Assembly (NCBI GenBank): GCA_050115015.1
Contig: JASFRI010000159.1
Span: 1-9,279, forward strand
Length of the DNA stretch: 9,279 bases
Direction of reading: 5' to 3'
DNA from: JASFRI01 sp050115015
GTDB taxonomy: Bacteria; Acidobacteriota; Polarisedimenticolia; CBDVAL01
Shown: piece after piece, positions 6,684 through 9,279 of the stretch
How the letters are laid out: each line of letters starts with the position of its first letter
Numbering within the stretch: position 1 is the stretch's first letter
Made by a program: the position numbers and the translations under genes
The notes under the pieces: generated by a model
Seen by the model: only the letters and a program-made list of their open reading frames with translations
Told to the model about the DNA's origin: nothing
Databases searched by the model: none

Positions 6684-7932
6684 GCCCCCGGAGGGCCCGG
6701 GCCCCGACGGGACGCCGCTCGCACCGGTCCCCCTCGCCCTGCGCCGGAAACTCGGCTGGGTCGCCTTCCTCTACCTGGCGGAGGGGTTCCCCTTCGGCAT
6801 GGTGATCTACACGCTCCCCGTCTACCTCAAGGACAGCGGCGTGTCGAACCAGACCATCGGGGCGTTGAGCCTGCTCGCGCTCCCCTGGAGCGCCAAGGTG
6901 CTCTGGTCGCCGCTCGTCGACCGCTGGCCCGACTACCGGCGGTGGATCGCGGCGTGCCTGGTCGGCCTGGCGGTGCTGTTCCTCCTCCTTCCCGCCTTCG
7001 ATCCCGCGAGCCCCGGCCGCGGGCTGCTGGGCCTGCTGGTGCTCATGGCGATCGTCGGGGCCACCAGCGACATCGCCATCGATGCCTACACCATCCGCCT
7101 GGTGAATGCCGGGGAGGAAGGGGAGGTCAACGGCGTCCGGGTGGCGGCGTACCGCGTCGCCCTCATCCTGTCCGGAGCGCTCTTCCTCTCCCAGAAGACC
7201 GCGCTGGGATACCCGGCGCTGTTCCGCCTGGCGGGCGTCTTCCTGCTGGCGCTCGCGGCGGTTGTATGGCTCGCCCCGCGCGGCGCGGCGCGCTGGGAGC
7301 GCGGCCGGGAGGGGTTCCGGCGGATCCTGGCCGGGGTGTGGGCCTGGCTGGCGCAACCCGGCTCCCTGGGAGTGATCTGCTTCATCCTCCTGTACAATCT
7401 CGGAGACATCGCCATCGCGCCGATGATCCGTCCGTTCTGGATGGACAGCGGCTACGAGGTGGAGGAGATCGGCTGGATCTCCCTGGGTCTGGGGATCGGG
7501 ATGACGATCGTCGGGGCCCTGGTGGGCGGCGTGATCGTGTCGCGGATCGGCATCTTCCGGGGGCTGTGGACGCTCGGGCTGACCCAGGGCTTCTCGAACC
7601 TGGGCTATGCCGGGGCGGCGTACTGGGGCTGGGGACGGCCGGGATTGTACGCCTCCTCGATCGTGGAGTCGTTCACAGACGGCCTCGGCAGCGCGGCGCT
7701 GCTGGCGTTCACGATGCGGCTGTGCGAGAAGGAGTGGGCGGCGACGCAGTACGCGTTTCTCTCGGCGGTCTTCGCGCTGACCCGGGCGATCTTCGGGGCG
7801 CCCACGGGCTATGCCGCGGCGACCATGGGTTACGCGGGCTGGTTTCTGACCACGTTCTTCCTGTCGTTTCCGGTCTTCGCGTTCCTCCCCGCCGTGCGGA
7901 CACGCCTGGCGGGGATCGGCGCACGGGCATGA
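6667..7932 (+). CDS. AmpG-like MFS transporter (peptide/muropeptide permease type)
   Basis: A 421-residue inner membrane protein with about 12 hydrophobic segments after a proline-rich cytoplasmic lead of some 25 residues. It shows AmpG/PAT-family signatures: AEGFPFGMVIYTLPVYLKDSG in the first membrane segment, LPWSAKVLWSPLVDRW after it, SDIAIDAYTIRLV in the fourth segment (from residue 134) and ATQYAFLSAVFALTR in the eleventh (from 358). AmpG imports anhydro-muropeptides in Gram-negative bacteria, but members outside Proteobacteria have varied and mostly unknown cargo. The start overlaps the PLP gene by 17 bases, so it belongs to the radical SAM operon and may move that pathway's substrate or product. 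Import of a cell wall fragment is the main alternative. The first 20 residues are low in information, and a later start cannot be fully excluded. Confidence 0.88.
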   Translation: MPATPEPPEGPGPDGTPLAPVPLALRRKLGWVAFLYLAEGFPFGMVIYTLPVYLKDSGVSNQTIGALSLLALPWSAKVLWSPLVDRWPDYRRWIAACLVGLAVLFLLLPAFDPASPGRGLLGLLVLMAIVGATSDIAIDAYTIRLVNAGEEGEVNGVRVAAYRVALILSGALFLSQKTALGYPALFRLAGVFLLALAAVVWLAPRGAARWERGREGFRRILAGVWAWLAQPGSLGVICFILLYNLGDIAIAPMIRPFWMDSGYEVEEIGWISLGLGIGMTIVGALVGGVIVSRIGIFRGLWTLGLTQGFSNLGYAGAAYWGWGRPGLYASSIVESFTDGLGSAALLAFTMRLCEKEWAATQYAFLSAVFALTRAIFGAPTGYAAATMGYAGWFLTTFFLSFPVFAFLPAVRTRLAGIGARA

Positions 7933-7955
7933 GGCCACGCGGCGGGGCGCCGCGG

Positions 7956-7960
7956 GGAGG
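7956..7960 (+). promoter_or_regulatory. Ribosome binding site of the M64 peptidase gene
   Basis: GGAGG, within a longer GGGGAGGAG purine run, lies 6 bases before the ATG at 7967. It supports that start, which opens a signal-peptide-like sequence. A second ATG at 7971 is in another frame and leads to a stop within about 40 bases. Confidence 0.65.
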
Positions 7961-7966
7961 AGAGGC

Positions 7967-9279
7967 ATGGATGGCAAGGGACACCACCTTCTGGTCTGGC
8001 TGCTATTGATGACGGCCACCACCGCGGCCGCCGACTTCGACGCCGACTTCACCGGGGCGACGCTGCGTCTGGACCTCTTCCACACCGGGCAGGGCGATCG
8101 GGAGATCGTCAGCCTCGACCAGGCAAGGGTCGAGGGCCCGTGGCCCGGCAGCCGCACCCAGCTTCTCGATCCCCTGGGCCGCGGCAAGTACCTGGTCGAG
8201 GTGGTCGACGCCGCCACCAGCCGTCCGCTCTACAGCCGCGGCTTCGCGAGCATCTACGGTGAGTGGGAGACCACCGGCGAGGCGACGGCGGGGGTCTCCC
8301 GGACGATCCCGGAGGCGGTGCGGATCCCGGAGCCGCAGCGGCCCGTCCAGGTTCGTCTGCGGAGGCGGGGGGAGGACCAGGCGATGCGGGAGATCTGGAG
8401 CGTCGTCATCGATCCGGCGGACCGCTCCGTGGATCGCTCGCCGGTCCCGGACGGTCCCGTGCGGGTCCTGCAGGAGCGCGGCGATCCCGCGGTCAAGGTG
8501 GATCTGCTGTTCCTGGGCGACGGGTACCGCCGGGAGGATCTGCTCAGCTTGCGGGAGGACGCGCGGCGGCTGACCGAGGAGCTGTTCCAGGTGGAGCCGT
8601 TCCTCAGCCGGCGGGACGACTTCAACGTGCGGCTGATCGAGACCCCCACCGAGGAGGCCGGCATCTCCCGGCCGCGCGCCGGGATCTACCGACGGACCGC
8701 GCTGGGGACGAGCTACAACACCTTCGACTCGGAGCGCTACGTCCTGACCCTCGACGACCGCCGCTGGCGCGACGTCGCCGCGGCGGCCCCCTACGATGCC
8801 GTCGTGATCCTGGTGAACGAGCGCAAGTACGGTGGTGGCGGGATCTACAACCTCTACGCGACCGCCGCCGCCTCCTCGTCGTTCAGCTCGTACCTCGTGG
8901 TTCACGAGTTCGGCCATTCTTTCGCCGGGCTGGGAGACGAGTACTACACCTCCAGCGTCGCCTACGAGGCGGACCAGGGGCCGCCGGTGGAGCCCTGGGA
9001 GCCGAACCTGACCGCCCTGGAGGACCCCGGACGCGTGAAGTGGGCGGCGCTGCTCAACCCGGGTATCCCGGTGCCGACTCCCTGGGTGAAGGAGGAGTAC
9101 GAGAAACGGTCGATGGACTTCCAGGAGCGCCGCCGGGAGCTGCGGGCCGCCGGTGCGCCCGAGGAGGAGCTCGAGGCGCTCTTCCGGGAGGAGCAGGAGC
9201 TGTTCACGCTGCTCCTCGGCGGTGACGAGCACGCGGGGGAGGTGGGTGCGTTCGAGGGGGGCGGCTATCGTGCCCGCGG
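7967..9279 (+). CDS. Secreted M64 (IgA-peptidase-like) zinc metallopeptidase, 3' end missing
   Basis: The frame is open from 7967 to the window end (437 codons), so the gene is cut by the right edge. Residues 1-22 are a signal peptide (MDGKGHH, a Leu-rich core, cleavage near Ala-Ala-Ala). Residues 23 to about 115 match the N-terminal beta domain of M64 peptidases, with LRLDLFHTGQGDRE and SRGFASIYGEWETTGEA. The catalytic part begins near 176 (VKVDLLFLGDGY). It contains the zinc motif HEFGH at 313-317 (His313, Glu314, His317), followed by GLGDEYY with Asp324 and Glu325. The visible end GAFEGGGYRAR corresponds to a conserved stretch that in the family is followed closely by a Cys-containing motif, so only a modest part is probably missing, unless further domains follow. 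The family is named after an IgA-cleaving enzyme, but environmental members are general secreted proteases. It starts 34 bases after the transporter gene and may be read from the same transcript. Confidence 0.92.
   Translation, partial: MDGKGHHLLVWLLLMTATTAAADFDADFTGATLRLDLFHTGQGDREIVSLDQARVEGPWPGSRTQLLDPLGRGKYLVEVVDAATSRPLYSRGFASIYGEWETTGEATAGVSRTIPEAVRIPEPQRPVQVRLRRRGEDQAMREIWSVVIDPADRSVDRSPVPDGPVRVLQERGDPAVKVDLLFLGDGYRREDLLSLREDARRLTEELFQVEPFLSRRDDFNVRLIETPTEEAGISRPRAGIYRRTALGTSYNTFDSERYVLTLDDRRWRDVAAAAPYDAVVILVNERKYGGGGIYNLYATAAASSSFSSYLVVHEFGHSFAGLGDEYYTSSVAYEADQGPPVEPWEPNLTALEDPGRVKWAALLNPGIPVPTPWVKEEYEKRSMDFQERRRELRAAGAPEEELEALFREEQELFTLLLGGDEHAGEVGAFEGGGYRAR

Noticed and set aside
6415..8217. 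600-codon open frame on the minus strand opposite the PLP, MFS and M64 genes
   Set aside because: Low-complexity Arg/Pro/Gln-rich translation that spans three well-supported genes on the other strand; it is a GC-driven shadow.
8003..9232. 409-codon minus-strand open frame opposite the M64 peptidase
   Set aside because: The plus strand in this stretch encodes a clear M64 N-terminal domain and HEFGH zinc motif; the minus-strand product has no recognisable motif.

Overview
The window is a densely coded, strongly GC-rich stretch of bacterial DNA. Codon third positions are mostly G or C, GTG starts are common, and genes overlap or abut. No RNA gene, insertion sequence, CRISPR array or phage gene is visible, and no gap between genes exceeds about 130 bases. 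The gene families (NfuA-type Fe-S carrier, large secreted S9 peptidase, M64 metallopeptidase, CCAEP-tail radical SAM protein) suit a GC-rich environmental bacterium, for example of the Acidobacteriota or a neighbouring phylum. That placement is a guess from gene content only.

Layout from left to right: (1) the 3' end of an NfuA/NifU-C type iron-sulfur carrier gene; (2) a secreted S9 (prolyl oligopeptidase family) peptidase with an extra N-terminal domain; (3) on the minus strand, converging on the peptidase gene and overlapping its end by 31 bases, an ATP-grasp ligase that ends in a domain resembling the L-amino acid ligase C-terminal domain; (4) after a divergent gap of only 36 bases, a plus-strand run of a radical SAM protein with a Cys-Cys-Ala-Glu-Pro tail, a fold-type II PLP enzyme (4-base overlap), and an AmpG-like MFS transporter (17-base overlap); (5) 34 bases later, a secreted M64 (IgA-peptidase-like) zinc metallopeptidase that runs off the right edge.

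The most interesting part is 2983-7932. An amino-acid-ligase-like ATP-grasp enzyme, a radical SAM enzyme from a family known in selenocysteine (CUAEP) and cysteine (CCAEP) forms, a threonine dehydratase/serine racemase-like PLP enzyme and a muropeptide-permease-like transporter share one divergent regulatory gap. This looks like a compact pathway that makes or remodels an amino-acid-derived small molecule and moves it across the membrane. The product is not predictable from the sequence. In the divergent gap a TTGACG-17-TAACCT promoter-like pair places the predicted start of the ATP-grasp transcript at its GTG start codon, so that mRNA may be leaderless. The radical SAM operon has a TAGAAT -10-like box inside the ATP-grasp gene and a normal ribosome binding site. 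The two flanking secreted peptidases may be unrelated neighbours.
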